DNA of 64,000 bases from Asticcacaulis machinosus (GTDB lineage Bacteria > Pseudomonadota > Alphaproteobacteria > Caulobacterales > Caulobacteraceae). The notes under the pieces are model-generated. The model saw only the letters and a list, made by a program, of their open reading frames with translations. It was not told the origin of the DNA and ran no database searches. Positions 15,932-25,286 of this stretch are shown here, piece by piece. The stretch is from positions 1,674,001-1,738,000 of the forward strand of contig NZ_JAQQKV010000001.1 of NCBI RefSeq assembly GCF_028550435.1, in the 5' to 3' direction. Positions within the stretch are counted from its first letter, which is position 1, and each line of letters starts with the position of its first letter. The position numbers were made by a program, and so were the translations under genes.

Positions 15932-18799
15932 ATGCTGGCATTTGCCCAAAAGCTCTTCGGCTCCTCCAATGAGCGCAAAGTCAAGTCCATGTTGCAGCGC
16001 GCGACGCGCATTTCAGGCCTTGAGCCGAAATATAAGGCCATGAGCGACGAAGAGCTGTCCGGGCAAACCGCCCTGTTCAAAGAGCGTATCGCCAAGGGTG
16101 CCTCGCTTGATTCGCTGCTCGAAGAAGCCTTTGCCGTGGTGCGCGAAGCCGCCTGGCGCTCGATCGGGCAGCGTCACTATGACGTTCAGCTTACCGGCGC
16201 CATGATCCTGCATGACGGCGGCATTGCCGAAATGCGTACCGGTGAAGGCAAAACCCTTGTGGGCACGGCGCCGGTCTATCTCAACGCCCTGTCAGGCAAG
16301 GGCGTGCATGTCATCACCGTCAACGATTATCTGGCCCGCCGCGACTGCGAGTTCATGAGCCGGGTCTATAAGTTCCTTGGCATGACCACCGGCGTGATCG
16401 TGCAGGGCCTAAGTCAGCCTGAGCGCAAGGCCGCCTATAATGCCGACATCACCTACGGCACCAATAACGAATTCGGCTTTGATTATCTGCGTGACAATCT
16501 GGTCTACAATTCCCGCGAAAAGGTTCAGCGCGGTCACAATTTCGCGATTGTCGACGAAGTTGACTCGATCCTGATCGACGAAGCCCGTACCCCGCTGATT
16601 ATCTCCGGCCCGACCGAAGACCGTTCCGAACTTTATAAGATCCTCGACGGCATCATGCGCGAGATGATCACCGATCCGGAAACCTTTGAACTGGACGAAA
16701 AACAGCGTCAGGTGCTGCTGTCGGAACTGGGCTCTGAGCGTCTCGAAGAAGTGCTGGAAGCTCGCGGGCTGCTGGCCGAAGATTCGGCAGGGCTCTATGA
16801 TCCGGCCAATATTTCGCTGGTTCACCATGCCAATCAGGCCCTGCGCGCCAATACGCTCTATACGGCCAACAAGGACTATATCGTCAAGGCCAACGATCGC
16901 GGCGAACACGAAGTCGTCCTGATCGACGAATTTACTGGCCGGATGATGACGGGCCGCAGGTTATCCGAAGGTCTGCATCAGGCGATTGAGGCCAAGGAAA
17001 AGGTCGAGATCCAGCCCGAAAATCAGACACTGGCCTCGGTCACCATCCAGAACTATTTCCGCATGTACGCCAAGCTGTCGGGCATGACCGGCACCGCCGC
17101 GACCGAAGCTGCGGAATTTGGTGACATCTATAAGATGGACGTGCTCGAAGTCCCGACCAACCGTCCGATCAAACGTATCGATGACGACGATGAGGTTTAC
17201 CGCACCGAAGCCGAAAAACTGAACGCCATCGCTGCCCAGGTCGCCTATTGCTATAATCGCGGACAGCCGATTCTGGTCGGTACAGCATCGATCGAGAAAT
17301 CCGAACTTTTGTCGGAGTTCCTCAAAAAATATAGCTTCAAATCCGAAGACTCTCGCACGGTTAAGCCTGAGTATGCGGGCAAAGATGCCAAGGAACTGAA
17401 TAAGCTCGGCGATGACGCCTATGACATCACCTATAAGACCGGCAAGGGCATCCCCCACAGCGTTCTGAACGCCCGCCATCACGAAAACGAAGCCTATATC
17501 ATCGCCGATGCGGGTGTCCCTGGCACGGTCACTATCGCCACCAACATGGCCGGTCGCGGTACTGACATTCAGTTGGGCGGCAATGTTGATCTGCGTGTAC
17601 AAAAGTGGCTGGAAGACGAAGCCGAAGCGGGCCGCGACCCCAGCGCCGAGCAGATTCTGGCTAAACGGGGCGAGATCGAAACCAGCGTGGCAGGTCTTAA
17701 GCAAAAGGCGCTTGAAGCGGGCGGCCTGTTCGTGCTGGGGACTGAGCGCCACGAAAGCCGCCGTATCGACAATCAGCTACGCGGACGTACCGGCCGTCAG
17801 GGCGACCCTGGCCGCTCAAAGTTTTTCCTGTCCTGCGAAGACGATCTGATGCGCATTTTTGCCGGTGATCGCCTCAACGCCATGATGAAGACGCTCGGTG
17901 TCGAAGATGGCGAAGCGATCACCCACAAGCTGCTCAATTCGGCCATCGCCACCGCCCAAAAGCGCATTGAGCAGCGCAACTACGAGATCCGTAAGAACCT
18001 GCTGAAATACGACGATGTGGTCAACGACCAGCGCAAGGCCGTGTTTGAGCAGCGTCAGGAATTTATGGATTCTGAGGACCTGTCGGAACTGATCGCCGAA
18101 ATGCGCGTCGACACGATTTCTGATCTGGTTGAGCGCCACCTGCCGCCCAAGGCCTATGCCGAGCAGTGGGATGTTGAGGGCCTTAAAGAGCGCTGTCAGG
18201 CCCTGCTCGGCCTTGACCTGCCGATCGAAGAGTGGGCACGCGAAGAAGGCATTGCCAACGAGGAAATCGAAGAGCGCATCCAGAATCTGGCGGCCGAGAA
18301 GATGGCCAAGCGTCTTGAGATGCTCGGCAATGACCAGATGAAGGCGCTGGAGAAGAACTTCCTGCTGCAAATGATTGACATGCAGTGGCGTGAGCATCTG
18401 ATGCACCTTGACCATTTGCGCGCGGTTATCGGCCTGCGCGGCTATGGCCAGCGCGACCCGCTTAATGAATATAAGACCGAGGCCTTCACTCTGTTTGAAA
18501 CCCTGCTGGTTAACCTGCGCCACAATACAACGCGCTGGCTGATGACCTTGGAAATCCGCTTTGAAGAGCCCGCCCCGCAACCGGCAGCCTTTGATCCGAT
18601 CCAGTTTGAGGAAATCCACCTCGATCCGCTGACCGGTCACAACGAAGCGGGGGCTGATCCGTCGAGCCTGACGCCGGAACAGCGCGCAGCCCTGCCGAAC
18701 TCATCGCTTCCAGCCGGTTGGGAAAACACGTCGCGCAATGGCAATTGCCCGTGCGGATCGGGGAAGAAGTTCAAGCACTGCCACGGGGCATTGGTTTAA
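15932..18799 (+). CDS. secA: Preprotein translocase ATPase SecA
   Basis: SecA drives secretory proteins through SecYEG. The 955-residue protein has Walker [10 protein letters not shown] (about 101-109), [19 protein letters not shown] (DEAD site), the [14 protein letters not shown] motif of the second nucleotide fold, RTGRQGDPG and the C-terminal zinc site [13 protein letters not shown] that binds SecB. All motifs are intact and the start ATG matches the family N-terminus ([18 protein letters not shown]). It is divergent from the parvulin lipoprotein gene. Confidence 0.98.
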   Translation: MLAFAQKLFGSSNERKVKSMLQRATRISGLEPKYKAMSDEELSGQTALFKERIAKGASLDSLLEEAFAVVREAAWRSIGQRHYDVQLTGAMILHDGGIAEMRTGEGKTLVGTAPVYLNALSGKGVHVITVNDYLARRDCEFMSRVYKFLGMTTGVIVQGLSQPERKAAYNADITYGTNNEFGFDYLRDNLVYNSREKVQRGHNFAIVDEVDSILIDEARTPLIISGPTEDRSELYKILDGIMREMITDPETFELDEKQRQVLLSELGSERLEEVLEARGLLAEDSAGLYDPANISLVHHANQALRANTLYTANKDYIVKANDRGEHEVVLIDEFTGRMMTGRRLSEGLHQAIEAKEKVEIQPENQTLASVTIQNYFRMYAKLSGMTGTAATEAAEFGDIYKMDVLEVPTNRPIKRIDDDDEVYRTEAEKLNAIAAQVAYCYNRGQPILVGTASIEKSELLSEFLKKYSFKSEDSRTVKPEYAGKDAKELNKLGDDAYDITYKTGKGIPHSVLNARHHENEAYIIADAGVPGTVTIATNMAGRGTDIQLGGNVDLRVQKWLEDEAEAGRDPSAEQILAKRGEIETSVAGLKQKALEAGGLFVLGTERHESRRIDNQLRGRTGRQGDPGRSKFFLSCEDDLMRIFAGDRLNAMMKTLGVEDGEAITHKLLNSAIATAQKRIEQRNYEIRKNLLKYDDVVNDQRKAVFEQRQEFMDSEDLSELIAEMRVDTISDLVERHLPPKAYAEQWDVEGLKERCQALLGLDLPIEEWAREEGIANEEIEERIQNLAAEKMAKRLEMLGNDQMKALEKNFLLQMIDMQWREHLMHLDHLRAVIGLRGYGQRDPLNEYKTEAFTLFETLLVNLRHNTTRWLMTLEIRFEEPAPQPAAFDPIQFEEIHLDPLTGHNEAGADPSSLTPEQRAALPNSSLPAGWENTSRNGNCPCGSGKKFKHCHGALV

Positions 18800-18803
18800 G
18801 GCT

Positions 18804-18846
18804 CATCGAAAAGTCCTTCGCTATCGCTCAGTGTACTTTTCCGATG
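18804..18846. repeat. Nested palindrome, GAAAAGT/ACTTTTC family, copy 2
   Basis: Outer arms CATCGAAAAGT and ACTTTTCCGATG enclose a 20-base core with little internal pairing. The element begins 5 bases after the secA stop codon. It shares the outer arms with 730-768 and 59054-59096. Confidence 0.6.
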
Positions 18847-18860
18847 GATTGTAAGTGTTG

Positions 18861-18892
18861 ATTTCAGGCGTGGAGCTATCCGCGCCTGAAAT
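18861..18892 (+). terminator. Probable secA terminator hairpin
   Basis: ATTTCAGGCG and CGCCTGAAAT form a perfect 10-bp stem around a 12-base loop, about 60 bases after secA. No long T run follows, so its strength is uncertain. Confidence 0.55.
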
Positions 18893-19000
18893 TATTTGGG
18901 GGGCATCTTGGCCACACTTAGCCACTGAAATCAGAGCCATAAATTCAGCCATTGCCACGGCCACGCCTATTAACTATCATTAACCCTGAATTGGGGGTTG

Positions 19001-19591
19001 ATGATGATGGGTGTGGGACTTCACAGATTAGCCGCGGTATCTGCGGGCGCGATGTTACTGGCTGGTGCCGCACAGGCTCAGGTCGTGGTTGAGGATCGTC
19101 CCGTCCATGCCCCTGCCGTCATCACCGACCTGGCTCAGGACGCTCTGGCTCAGGTCAATGACACCGCCAATGCCACTGCCGAAGCCCGTAAAATCGCGCT
19201 CTATCGCCAACTGATGGAGCTTAACGGCACCTCCCGCAACATCCGCACCATCATGCTCAACACCAAGGCTGCGGTACGTCTGGTCATACTCGACCGCGCC
19301 AAAGCCACCTCTTTGAGTGCGGTGCAGGAGCAAAAACTCGATCAGATATCGGATGATATCCTCAAAGAAACCGAGTTTAGCCTGATCAATGCGGTCGCAT
19401 TGTCTCAGGCCAAGGCATTTTCCGAAGACGAAATTACCCTGCTGATCAAAGCTAACGGCTCTGAGGCCGGGATGCGCTACAATGCCGGCAAGTTCATGGC
19501 GCCAGAAGCCAGTGCTCAGCAAATTCAGACCTACATGGTCGATGCCGTGGTCAAGATCATCAAGACCTTCAAGGAACAGGTTCAGAGCTAA
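19001..19591 (+). CDS. Secreted DUF2059-like protein, paralogue 1
   Basis: The start is one of three consecutive ATG codons at 19001-19009. A signal peptide (LAAVSAGAMLLAGAAQAQ) precedes a helical region of about 165 residues. Landmarks KIALYRQLMELNGTSRNIRTIM and KAFSEDEITLLIKANGSEAGMRYN align by eye with the two genes that follow, which carry the same ELM/DGT-EE and LTxDE patterns. The third paralogue fits DUF2059 best. The role in the envelope is unknown. Confidence 0.7.
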   Translation: MMMGVGLHRLAAVSAGAMLLAGAAQAQVVVEDRPVHAPAVITDLAQDALAQVNDTANATAEARKIALYRQLMELNGTSRNIRTIMLNTKAAVRLVILDRAKATSLSAVQEQKLDQISDDILKETEFSLINAVALSQAKAFSEDEITLLIKANGSEAGMRYNAGKFMAPEASAQQIQTYMVDAVVKIIKTFKEQVQS

Positions 19592-19647
19592 GGCTCTGTC
19601 GCTTACGATACGGGGATGGCCCTTAACTGGGCAATGTGGGGGTATTA

Positions 19648-20355
19648 GTGTTTAAATTCAACTGTTTGATTGCTATTTTCGGTCTAATCACTGCCGCGTC
19701 CAGCGCCGCTGCCGCCGCATCGATTGATGCGCCGAACGCCCTGCCCAAACTCGTCCTCGATCCGATCCGCCAGCAGGCGATGGCGCAAAAGCAGCCCGTC
19801 ATAGACGCTGAGACGCTTAAAGCCATCATTGATAAATCGTCCAAAGCGGCAGAATTAAAAGCCCAGCCCCTGATCCCCCTGCCTGGCAGCGCCCTCGATG
19901 CCAGTCAGCCCGCGGCAGCCCCCGCCGAAGACCCCGCGTTCCTGGAGCGGGTCGAACTGATGCGTAAGCTGTTTGAAGTCGATGGCACCGATGAAATCAC
20001 GCGCCACTTCATCAACAATGTCCACATGCGCCTCATTATTCTTGAGGTTAATAATTACATCGATATCAACAGCTTATCTGAGAATGATAAATACCGCATC
20101 GCGACCATTGCGGCCGTGGCAGCCAGCGAACTGGGTGATAAGGTGCTCAATCTGGGTGCCCGCCAGCACGCGCTATATCTAACCCGCGATGAGATTTTGC
20201 AACTTACCGCCGACCTCAGCAATAGCGCCCAAAAGAAGCTGACCTACATCCGCATGAACGATGACGGCGCCGTCGACAAACGGGCCGAAATCGATATGCA
20301 GATTGCTGCGCTCAAAATCATTCAGGCCTATGAGGCAGCCCCAACGGCGCCCTGA
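19648..20355 (+). CDS. Secreted DUF2059-like protein, paralogue 2
   Basis: GTG at 19648 is preferred because GGGGG lies 7 bases upstream; GTG at 19636 is an alternative. The signal peptide (KFNCLIAIFGLITAASSAAAA) is followed by a 70-residue Pro/Ala-rich spacer, then a helical domain with VELMRKLFEVDGTDEITRHFI and ALYLTRDEILQLTADLSNSAQKK. It is the most divergent of the three tandem paralogues and has an extended N-terminal linker. Function unknown. Confidence 0.68.
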   Translation: MFKFNCLIAIFGLITAASSAAAAASIDAPNALPKLVLDPIRQQAMAQKQPVIDAETLKAIIDKSSKAAELKAQPLIPLPGSALDASQPAAAPAEDPAFLERVELMRKLFEVDGTDEITRHFINNVHMRLIILEVNNYIDINSLSENDKYRIATIAAVAASELGDKVLNLGARQHALYLTRDEILQLTADLSNSAQKKLTYIRMNDDGAVDKRAEIDMQIAALKIIQAYEAAPTAP

Positions 20356-20391
20356 ATAAATCTCAAATCGTTTTAAGGATAACTAAAGCCT

Positions 20392-20895
20392 ATGTTAAAA
20401 TTCGTATCGCGCCTGCTCCTTGCTGCCGTTGTGGTAATAAGCCCAATGACGGCCCATGCCGCTGCCGATCCGGCGCTGGCCAAGCGCACTGAACTGGCGG
20501 TTCAGGTGGTCAAGGCCGAAGGTACCGAAGAACAAACACGCATCGGTCTGCAAAAAATCCTCCCGCTTATGATGTCCATGATCAAATCCCAAGATGCTTT
20601 TAAGGACTACAGCGACAGCGAGATTCAGAAACTGTCGGATCTGATAGGCACAGAACTGAATAACGCCATACCGGAACTGACGCAAAAATATGCGGCGTTT
20701 TATGCCAACAAACTGACCGATGCCCAACTCAACAGCGTGCTCGCTTTTTATGCCACAACGGAGGGGAAAACCTATGCCGCCACGCGCGTCACCGCCGCCT
20801 CTGAATTACAGAGCGAATTTGAAGGGATAGGCCAAAAAGCAGCCCTGAACGCGATGCAGAAATTTTTGGAATGGAAGAGTAAGCAGCCGAAATAA
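20392..20895 (+). CDS. Secreted DUF2059 protein, paralogue 3
   Basis: This 167-residue protein has a clear signal peptide cut near AHAAAD. TELAVQVVKAEGTEEQ and, near the C-terminus, YANKLTDAQLNSVLAFYATTEGKTYAATR match the DUF2059 pattern of a Tyr/Phe-rich helix followed by FYxTxxGK. It is the compact, family-typical member of the tandem trio and probably resembles the ancestral form. A 12-bp perfect hairpin follows. Confidence 0.78.
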   Translation: MLKFVSRLLLAAVVVISPMTAHAAADPALAKRTELAVQVVKAEGTEEQTRIGLQKILPLMMSMIKSQDAFKDYSDSEIQKLSDLIGTELNNAIPELTQKYAAFYANKLTDAQLNSVLAFYATTEGKTYAATRVTAASELQSEFEGIGQKAALNAMQKFLEWKSKQPK

Positions 20896-20923
20896 TTACG
20901 GTAAAATCTGAAGTGCAATAAGT

Positions 20924-20955
20924 AACCCGCTACAGCTATTCGCCTGTAGCGGGTT
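20924..20955 (+). terminator. Perfect hairpin after the DUF2059 cluster
   Basis: AACCCGCTACAG and CTGTAGCGGGTT pair over 12 bp around an 8-base loop, 28 bases after the last DUF2059 gene. An AT-rich but mixed tail (AAATTCTTAA) follows. Confidence 0.7.
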
Positions 20956-21069
20956 AAATTCTTAATAGCGGTTAAATTTTAGTAGTCGAAATCCAAATTT
21001 GCGCTACACTCCTTTACGTTAACGTCCACTAAAAACCAAGGACGGACAGCCTTAAGGGAGGCAAAACCG

Positions 21070-21264
21070 ATGAAGTGCGTGCGTAAGGTCTTGGCGGCCG
21101 TTGCGGTCGTTTCTCTATTGTCGGCAGGGGCGGTTCAGGCTCAGAATGCCATTCAGTGCAAGCGTAATTGCGATAATACTTATAATACTTGCCAGAAAAC
21201 CGATAAAAATTCGGACAAATGTCTGAAAGCCTGGCTCCAATGTAAGAAAACCTGCCCGAAATAG
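21070..21264 (+). CDS. Secreted cysteine-rich mini-protein
   Basis: A 64-residue product has a strong ribosome site (AGGGAGG) and a signal peptide ending AVQAQ. The mature part of about 40 residues has six cysteines spaced C-x3-C-x6-C-x9-C-x6-C-x3-C, a mirror-symmetric pattern. It is otherwise rich in Lys, Asn and Thr. The spacing suits two antiparallel helices joined by three disulphides. No family was recognised. It lies alone between the DUF2059 cluster and the Rieske oxygenase gene. Confidence 0.72.
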   Translation: MKCVRKVLAAVAVVSLLSAGAVQAQNAIQCKRNCDNTYNTCQKTDKNSDKCLKAWLQCKKTCPK

Positions 21265-21390
21265 CTAAGCCCTGCCCCTGATGCGTGGCAACGCGCCGCA
21301 GGGGCGGAAACCTATAAAAGACTTTGGGCGCACGAATGAGGACTGCTATAGTGGGCGGCATATTGCTCACCAATTGAATCTGTAGCCTTC

Positions 21391-22512
21391 ATGCCTGACC
21401 AAGCCGCCCCCTCTGAACTCTCATCGCCCGCGAATGCGCCGCGCGAACGCATGGTCTTTGGTCAGGGTTTTCTCAAGGACTGCTGGTATTTCGCGGCCCT
21501 CTCATCAGAACTGATCAGCGGTAAATTGCAGCGCTATGTGCTGCTGGATGAGCCCGTGTTGCTGGGGCGCGATCTCAATGGCGCTGTTTACGGGATGCGT
21601 GATATCTGTCCGCACCGCGCAGCACCATTATCTGCCGGTCAGATGATAAAGGATGAAAGCGGCGCCTGCATCGTGCAATGCCCCTATCACGGCTGGACAT
21701 TCAATACGGCGGGAACCTGCACTAAAATACCGTCCCTGACCTCGGATCAGGACATGGATGCTTCGAAAATTCGGGTGCGTCAGTATGCGGTCAAGGAGCA
21801 GCAGGGGCTGGTCTGGGTCTATGTGACCTCCGACCCGCGCCGACCGGTCGAACCGGATCATGAGCCGCCTACCCTGCCGGGGGTTGTTGGCGGCAAGCCG
21901 ATTATCGTTGAGCGCATGGATTTCGATAGCCATATTGACCATGCGGTGGTGGGCCTCATGGACCCCGCCCACGGCCCCTATGTTCATCAGCAATGGTGGT
22001 GGCGGTCGTCCAAGAAGCAGTTAGAGAAATCAAAGGCTTTTGCGCCGACCGAATATGGCTTTGCGATGGTGCGCCATGCCCCGTCAAAGAACTCCCGCGC
22101 CTATCGGATTTTGGGCGGCGCGCCGGCGACCGAGATCACCTTTCGCCTGCCCGGTGTGCGTTATGAGCATATTGTGATCGGTGAGCGCCAGATTCTGGGC
22201 CTGACGTGCCTGACGCCGATTGATGGCAAAACCACGCGCATCACCCAGATTTTCTGGTCGGATCACAGCATTTTCCGCGCCATTACACCGTTTTTCCGGC
22301 TGGGGGCGAAGGCCTTCCTCAAGCAGGACGGCGATATGGTCAATTTGCAGAATGAGGGCCTGAAATACGACCCCAGCCTGTTGTGGATCGACGATGCCGA
22401 TACTCAGGCCAAATGGTATCAGCAGCTAAAGCGGGAATGGGTACAATCGCGTGCTGATAAACGGGCATTTGCCAACCCGATCAAACCCGCTACGCTCAAG
22501 TGGACGAGTTAA
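21391..22512 (+). CDS. Rieske non-haem iron oxygenase, alpha-subunit type
   Basis: The N-terminal Rieske domain binds a 2Fe-2S cluster through CPHRA (Cys73, His75) and CPYHGW (Cys97, His100). The catalytic domain has the mononuclear iron site DPAHGPYVH, the D-x2-H-x4-H pattern of ring-hydroxylating and O-demethylating oxygenases. At 373 residues it resembles vanillate demethylase or pheophorbide-type oxygenases. No reductase or ferredoxin gene lies nearby, so the electron donor is elsewhere and the substrate is not known. A GANTC site lies 11 bases before the ATG. Confidence 0.88.
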   Translation: MPDQAAPSELSSPANAPRERMVFGQGFLKDCWYFAALSSELISGKLQRYVLLDEPVLLGRDLNGAVYGMRDICPHRAAPLSAGQMIKDESGACIVQCPYHGWTFNTAGTCTKIPSLTSDQDMDASKIRVRQYAVKEQQGLVWVYVTSDPRRPVEPDHEPPTLPGVVGGKPIIVERMDFDSHIDHAVVGLMDPAHGPYVHQQWWWRSSKKQLEKSKAFAPTEYGFAMVRHAPSKNSRAYRILGGAPATEITFRLPGVRYEHIVIGERQILGLTCLTPIDGKTTRITQIFWSDHSIFRAITPFFRLGAKAFLKQDGDMVNLQNEGLKYDPSLLWIDDADTQAKWYQQLKREWVQSRADKRAFANPIKPATLKWTS

Positions 22513-22521
22513 AGGCACTTT

Positions 22522-22691
22522 CCTCCTCCCCTGCAACGCGGGGGAGGTGTCAGCAAGGCTGACGGAGGGGGCAAAGCGCCTGTCAATTACCTAAAATCAG
22601 GGCAAATATAGATATTCCGAAATGCCCCCTCCGTCATGCCATAAATGGCATGACACCTCCCCCGCAGCGCTAACGCTTGCAAGGGAGGAGG
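22522..22691. repeat. Modular palindromic repeat, inverted pair (element R3)
   Basis: The left copy (22522-22572) reads CCTCCCC..GGGGGAGG-TG, TCAGCAAGGCTGA, CGGAGGGGGC. The right copy (22624-22691, minus strand) has the same frame with inner hairpin TCATGCCATT-TATGGCATGA and a longer first hairpin containing GCTAACGCTT. About 50 bases separate them. The pair fills the space between the Rieske gene and the DUF3126 gene and may terminate both. Confidence 0.9.
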
Positions 22692-22696
22692 AAGAA

Positions 22697-22897
22697 TTAC
22701 AAATCTTCCTTCAATATGGCCATTTCGAAGATGTATGACCCCTCTTCGTCTTCGTCGACATAGACCACGCCGATGAACTCTTCACCGATATAGACTTCCG
22801 ACGAATCCTTTTGCTTACGGGCTTTGACCTCAAGGCCCTTGGTGCCGAAGGTTTTGGTGAGGTAGTCCTGGACCTTGGTGATATCCGAAGCGTTCAT
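22697..22897 (-). CDS. DUF3126 family protein
   Basis: The 66-residue acidic protein starts MNASDITKVQDYLTKTFG, as DUF3126 members do, and has KQKDSSEVYIGEEFIGVVYVDEDEEGS. The ATG at 22897 was chosen for this match; the frame extends 12 codons upstream. It follows cysE on the same strand after about 140 bases. Function unknown. Confidence 0.87.
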   Translation of the reverse strand: MNASDITKVQDYLTKTFGTKGLEVKARKQKDSSEVYIGEEFIGVVYVDEDEEGSYIFEMAILKEDL

Positions 22898-23035
22898 CGT
22901 TTTAAGTCTCTCGTTATTACCGGCTGTCATCAAAGCATGAATCCCGACACGCGGGGATAAACTTTGCGTTAGACGTCTATAGCGACGACTACGTCAGCGC
23001 AAACCGAAACCTGCGCAATGCTCAGATTTTTGGGA

Positions 23036-23863
23036 TTAAATCACGTAGTCGTAAACGACGTCGGAGATCATCTGATCCATGCTTCGGGCCGGATCATTGC
23101 AGGTTTTGCAGTTGATCAGGCGCGCCGGCACACCTGCCGCCGTGCAGTGTTCCGGAACGGGCTTAAGCACCACGGAACCCGCAGCAATTTTGGCATGGTC
23201 GCCGATCTTAATGTTGCCCAGCACCTTGGCTCCGGCCCCCAGAAGGACACCATTGCCGATCTTGGGGTGACGGTCGCCGGTATGGGCACCGGTACCGCCC
23301 AGGGTAACGCCGTGCAGCATGGAAACATCGTCCCCCACCACCGCGGTTTCACCGATCACAATGCCGGTGCCGTGGTCCATGAAAATCCCTTTGCCCATCG
23401 TGGCAGCGGGATGGATATCGATCTGGAACAGTTCCGACACGCGGCTCTGGAAATGGTGAGCCATCGTAAAGCGCCCGTCCCGCCACAGCCGGTTGGCGAT
23501 GCGGTAGATCTGGATCGAGATGAAGCCCTTGAAGAACATGAAGGCCTGCAAATAGCCCTTTGCAGCAGGGTCACGCTCATAAACCGCCTGAAGGTCACGC
23601 TCGGCGGCCTCGATCAGAGCAGTGTCCTTGGAATAATAGTCGTCGATGATCTCACGCAGGGTCATTTCACCAAAGCCTGCATCATTAAGCTTGCGCGCGA
23701 TATGGAACGACAGGGCGCAGTTCAGGCCGTCGTGGGACAATATGGTCGAATGCAGCATCGACGCCAAAGCGGGCTCGGCCTTAGCGGCCTCCAGCGCTTC
23801 GGTGCGCAGCGTATGCCAGATCGGCGTATCATTGCGCGAAATGACATCAAACTTATTGGCCAT
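23036..23863 (-). CDS. cysE: Serine O-acetyltransferase
   Basis: CysE makes O-acetylserine for cysteine synthesis. The N-terminal helical region is followed by a left-handed parallel beta helix with hexapeptide repeats (IHPAATMGKG, GDRHPKIGNG, GAKVLGNIKIGDHAKIAAGS). The catalytic His lies in FMDHGTGIVIGETAVVG and DVSMLHGVTLGGTG. The 275-residue length is normal. It is followed by the DUF3126 gene and preceded by a Nudix gene on the same strand. Confidence 0.95.
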   Translation of the reverse strand: MANKFDVISRNDTPIWHTLRTEALEAAKAEPALASMLHSTILSHDGLNCALSFHIARKLNDAGFGEMTLREIIDDYYSKDTALIEAAERDLQAVYERDPAAKGYLQAFMFFKGFISIQIYRIANRLWRDGRFTMAHHFQSRVSELFQIDIHPAATMGKGIFMDHGTGIVIGETAVVGDDVSMLHGVTLGGTGAHTGDRHPKIGNGVLLGAGAKVLGNIKIGDHAKIAAGSVVLKPVPEHCTAAGVPARLINCKTCNDPARSMDQMISDVVYDYVI

Positions 23864-23896
23864 ATCTTTGCCTCCGGTAGGATAGGGATACTTCCC

Positions 23897-24523
23897 TTAT
23901 CCCAAGATCGCGTTAATCAGGTGCTTTGGCAATTCGCCGCTAACTGCCATATGGTGAACGCGCAGAGCACACACAACCGTCTGAGAGTCCCTCACCTGCC
24001 CGTTTATAACAGCTTTCAGTAAATCTTTGAAGGGGATGCGCCGGATTTCGAGGCTTTCGGTGTCATCGAGCGCGCCTTCGGCAGATGTGAGACCAGTCGC
24101 CAGATAGCCCGTCGCCACTTCATCGGTAATGGAGTTGGACAAATCCATCTGGATGATTTCACGCCAGTATTCGGCCTTCAACCCCGCCTCTTCGGCCAGT
24201 TCGCGCTTAGCCCCCTCAAGTGGATCTTCGCCGTCAGGTACACCCCCTTCTGGCAGCTCCCAACTATAGGTATTGAGCGCAAACCTTTGCTGACCCACGA
24301 TCACGACCGTGCCGTCATCAAACAAAGGCACCACCGCCACCGCTCGATTGCGAAACCGCGTTACGCCATAGTGGGCCGCATTGCCTGTTGGGGCGACAAC
24401 ATCATAACTTTCAACCCGCATCCACGGGTTTTCAAACACGGTTTTCTGCGTCAGGATTTGCCAGTCAGGGCGTGACGCTGCGGCATCAGCACTATCCCAC
24501 GGTGGCAGGTTACTATTTTTCAT
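23897..24523 (-). CDS. Nudix hydrolase (ADP-ribose pyrophosphatase-like)
   Basis: The 208-residue protein has a Nudix box (GGVPDGEDPLEGAKRELAEEAGL) and GQQRFALNTYSWELP upstream of it, typical of ADP-ribose/NudF-like enzymes. TGLTSAEGALDDTESLEI is the usual segment after the box. The ATG at 24523 is used in place of an upstream TTG. It is 33 bases upstream of cysE and divergent from the nitroreductase gene. Confidence 0.88.
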   Translation of the reverse strand: MKNSNLPPWDSADAAASRPDWQILTQKTVFENPWMRVESYDVVAPTGNAAHYGVTRFRNRAVAVVPLFDDGTVVIVGQQRFALNTYSWELPEGGVPDGEDPLEGAKRELAEEAGLKAEYWREIIQMDLSNSITDEVATGYLATGLTSAEGALDDTESLEIRRIPFKDLLKAVINGQVRDSQTVVCALRVHHMAVSGELPKHLINAILG

Positions 24524-24613
24524 GAGAAAGACTCGCAATTTTCCTGTTAATGCCGCAGATGACAGCCTATATCTATATGAACAGTTACAGTTTGATTTTG
24601 AAGAGACAATTCC

Positions 24614-25237
24614 ATGAGTTTACCTGATTTCGACCTGAACCCAATTGAATTTGGCACGGCCCTGCCCGCTATCAAATCAAAAGAAACCTTGGAACTGTTG
24701 CTGCGCCGACGCTCGGCCCCGGCCCCGACGCTGGGCCTGCCTGCTCCGTCAGAAGACGAAATTGAACTGTTGATCAGCATCGGCTTGCGCGTACCCGATC
24801 ACGGCAAGATCGGACCGTGGCGGATTGTGCGCTTTACGCCTGAGACCAAAAGCCATCTGGTCGATAAACTGAAGGCACTGGCCGAAAGCCGCAGTGATAA
24901 ACAAGCGGCGGGTGCGCTTTTGAAACTGGCGACCCCACCGGAAGCTTTGCTGGTCATCTCCTCCCCGGTTCAGCCTCATAAAATTCCCCTGTGGGAGCAG
25001 CAATTGTCGGCCGCCGCCATCTGCCAGAACCTGCTGATCGCGGCCGGTGCCTTGGGCTATGGTGCCAACTGGATCACCGACTGGTATTCCTATGACGCCG
25101 AGGCTAAGGAACTGCTCGGCTTGAAAGACGGCGAAGAGGTCGCTGGCTTTATCTTCCTCGGCACTCCGTCAGAGGCGCCGCTGGAGCGCGACCGCCCGAA
25201 CTATGCTGAGCGCATCAGTTGGTGGGCAGGGTCCTAG
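24614..25237 (+). CDS. Nitroreductase family protein (YdjA-like)
   Basis: This 207-residue FMN-dependent oxidoreductase has the family marks LLLRRRSAPAPTLGLPAPSEDE, RVPDHGKIGPWRIV (FMN phosphate contact) and GYGANWITDW. The RRS-x7-8-P start and PDHG pattern resemble small YdjA-type enzymes. The physiological substrate is unknown. It stands alone between divergent Nudix and converging queF genes. Confidence 0.88.
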   Translation: MSLPDFDLNPIEFGTALPAIKSKETLELLLRRRSAPAPTLGLPAPSEDEIELLISIGLRVPDHGKIGPWRIVRFTPETKSHLVDKLKALAESRSDKQAAGALLKLATPPEALLVISSPVQPHKIPLWEQQLSAAAICQNLLIAAGALGYGANWITDWYSYDAEAKELLGLKDGEEVAGFIFLGTPSEAPLERDRPNYAERISWWAGS

Positions 25238-25286
25238 ACCCTGCACCCATAACTTAAACTAACGGGTCAAGGGCCTGTGGTCCTTG

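Noticed and set aside
18970-18983. CtrA-like TTAA-N-TTAA site before the first DUF2059 gene
   Set aside because: The spacer is 6 bases, not the 7 of the CtrA consensus, and flanking bases do not help.
21029-21373. 114-codon minus-strand frame over the cysteine-rich gene
   Set aside because: The plus-strand gene has a signal peptide, ribosome site and regular cysteines; the opposite frame has none of these.
22522-22691. R3 as an ordinary double terminator only
   Set aside because: It may terminate transcription, but the shared modules with R1, R2 and R6 and the inverted-pair layout show a dispersed element.
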